Of a stretch of DNA of 6,868 nt, positions 6,479 through 6,868 are shown piece by piece. This DNA comes from Chlamydiota bacterium (lineage in GTDB: Bacteria > Chlamydiota > Chlamydiia > Chlamydiales > Criblamydiaceae): the NCBI GenBank assembly GCA_021772365.1, contig JAJFMC010000017.1, forward strand, positions 1 to 6,868. Reading direction: 5' to 3'. The position numbers and the translations under genes were made by a program. The notes beneath the pieces were generated by a model, which was not told where the DNA came from, did no database searches, and worked only from the letters and a program-made list of their open reading frames with translations. Numbering within the stretch: the first letter of the stretch is position 1; each line of letters starts with the position of its first letter.

Positions 6479-6868
6479 ATGAAAAAATATTTCATTACTG
6501 GACTCGTCATCCTTCTCCCCCTTGCTCTTACATTAGTGATCGTCGTTTTCATGGTCAATCTCCTCACTGACCCTTTTGTTGAAATCGTTCAATCTCTTCT
6601 CGACCGCTATGGGCTCCTCGATCAAGACTTCTTATTTCTCAGTTCTGAACAACTTCAGTATGTGTTTAGTCAAGTCCTGATATTAATTTCGCGATTCTTT
6701 TTGACCGTTGGGCTAGGTTTTTTTGCTCGCCTATTTTTCTTCCACTATGTAATAAAAGCGTGGGATTACATCATCCACCAAATCCCTTTCATTCGTTCGG
6801 TGTACAAAACTTGCCAAGACGTAATCAATACCATTTTGAAAAGCGATACAAAATCTTTCAAACAGGTT
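6479..6868 (+). CDS. DUF502-family membrane protein, N-terminal 130 residues
   Basis: An inner-membrane protein of unknown biochemical role. From the ATG at 6479 the frame stays open to the window edge, giving 130 codons; family members are typically around 200 residues, so roughly a third is missing. The N-terminus MKKYFITGLVILLPLALTL and the motif IPFIRSVYK (102-110) are characteristic of DUF502 proteins as I know them. Two membrane segments are visible, about residues 5-27 and 66-90, joined by a loop of about 38 residues containing several acidic residues. The start is supported by AGGA at 6469-6472, six bases upstream. The gene follows rnr in the same direction after 155 bases, so co-transcription is possible but its own candidate promoter lies in the gap. 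The family call rests on remembered motifs. Confidence 0.85.
   Translation, partial: MKKYFITGLVILLPLALTLVIVVFMVNLLTDPFVEIVQSLLDRYGLLDQDFLFLSSEQLQYVFSQVLILISRFFLTVGLGFFARLFFFHYVIKAWDYIIHQIPFIRSVYKTCQDVINTILKSDTKSFKQV

Overview
The window carries housekeeping genes of a moderately AT-rich bacterium, with a younger segment inserted between two of them. On the minus strand at the left is leuS (leucyl-tRNA synthetase, C-terminus beyond the window edge). On the plus strand at the right are rnr (exoribonuclease R) and the start of a DUF502-type membrane protein gene that runs off the right edge. The protein style (RNase R with a lysine/arginine-rich tail, bacterial-type LeuS of about E. coli spacing, DUF502 protein) and an unrecognised Ser/Asn-rich gene between them suggest a host-associated bacterium, perhaps a Chlamydia-related one. 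That assignment is a guess from memory of protein flavour, not proven by the sequence.

Layout: 1-2212 leuS (minus, partial). 2213-2600 holds the leuS leader and promoter plus a short plus-strand ORF whose first ten codons copy the start of rnr, and which carries an in-frame amber codon. 2596-3765 is a 389-residue protein of unknown function (minus). 3766-4109 is an AT-rich intergenic region with several repeat copies and candidate promoters. 4110-6323 is rnr (plus). 6324-6478 is a short intergenic region with a palindrome inside a candidate promoter. 6479-6868 is the DUF502-like gene (plus, partial).

The most interesting structure is the boundary between leuS and rnr. The start of rnr with its upstream DNA occurs twice: intact at 4066-4151, and as a degenerate copy at 2239-2322 next to leuS. 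A weaker match to the leuS start region (2192-2227) occurs at about 3876-3913, next to rnr. The simplest reading is that leuS and rnr were once immediate divergent neighbours with overlapping control regions. The segment carrying the 389-residue gene then entered with duplication of that boundary, so each housekeeping gene kept a complete 5' end and the leftover copies decayed. A consensus-like promoter (TTGACT, 18-base spacer, TATAAT) is present in both copies on the minus strand: one serves leuS, the other points toward the 389-residue gene.

LeuS and RNase R act in translation and RNA turnover respectively; nothing here shows that the 389-residue protein works with either. No tRNA, rRNA, CRISPR array or recognisable transposase was seen.
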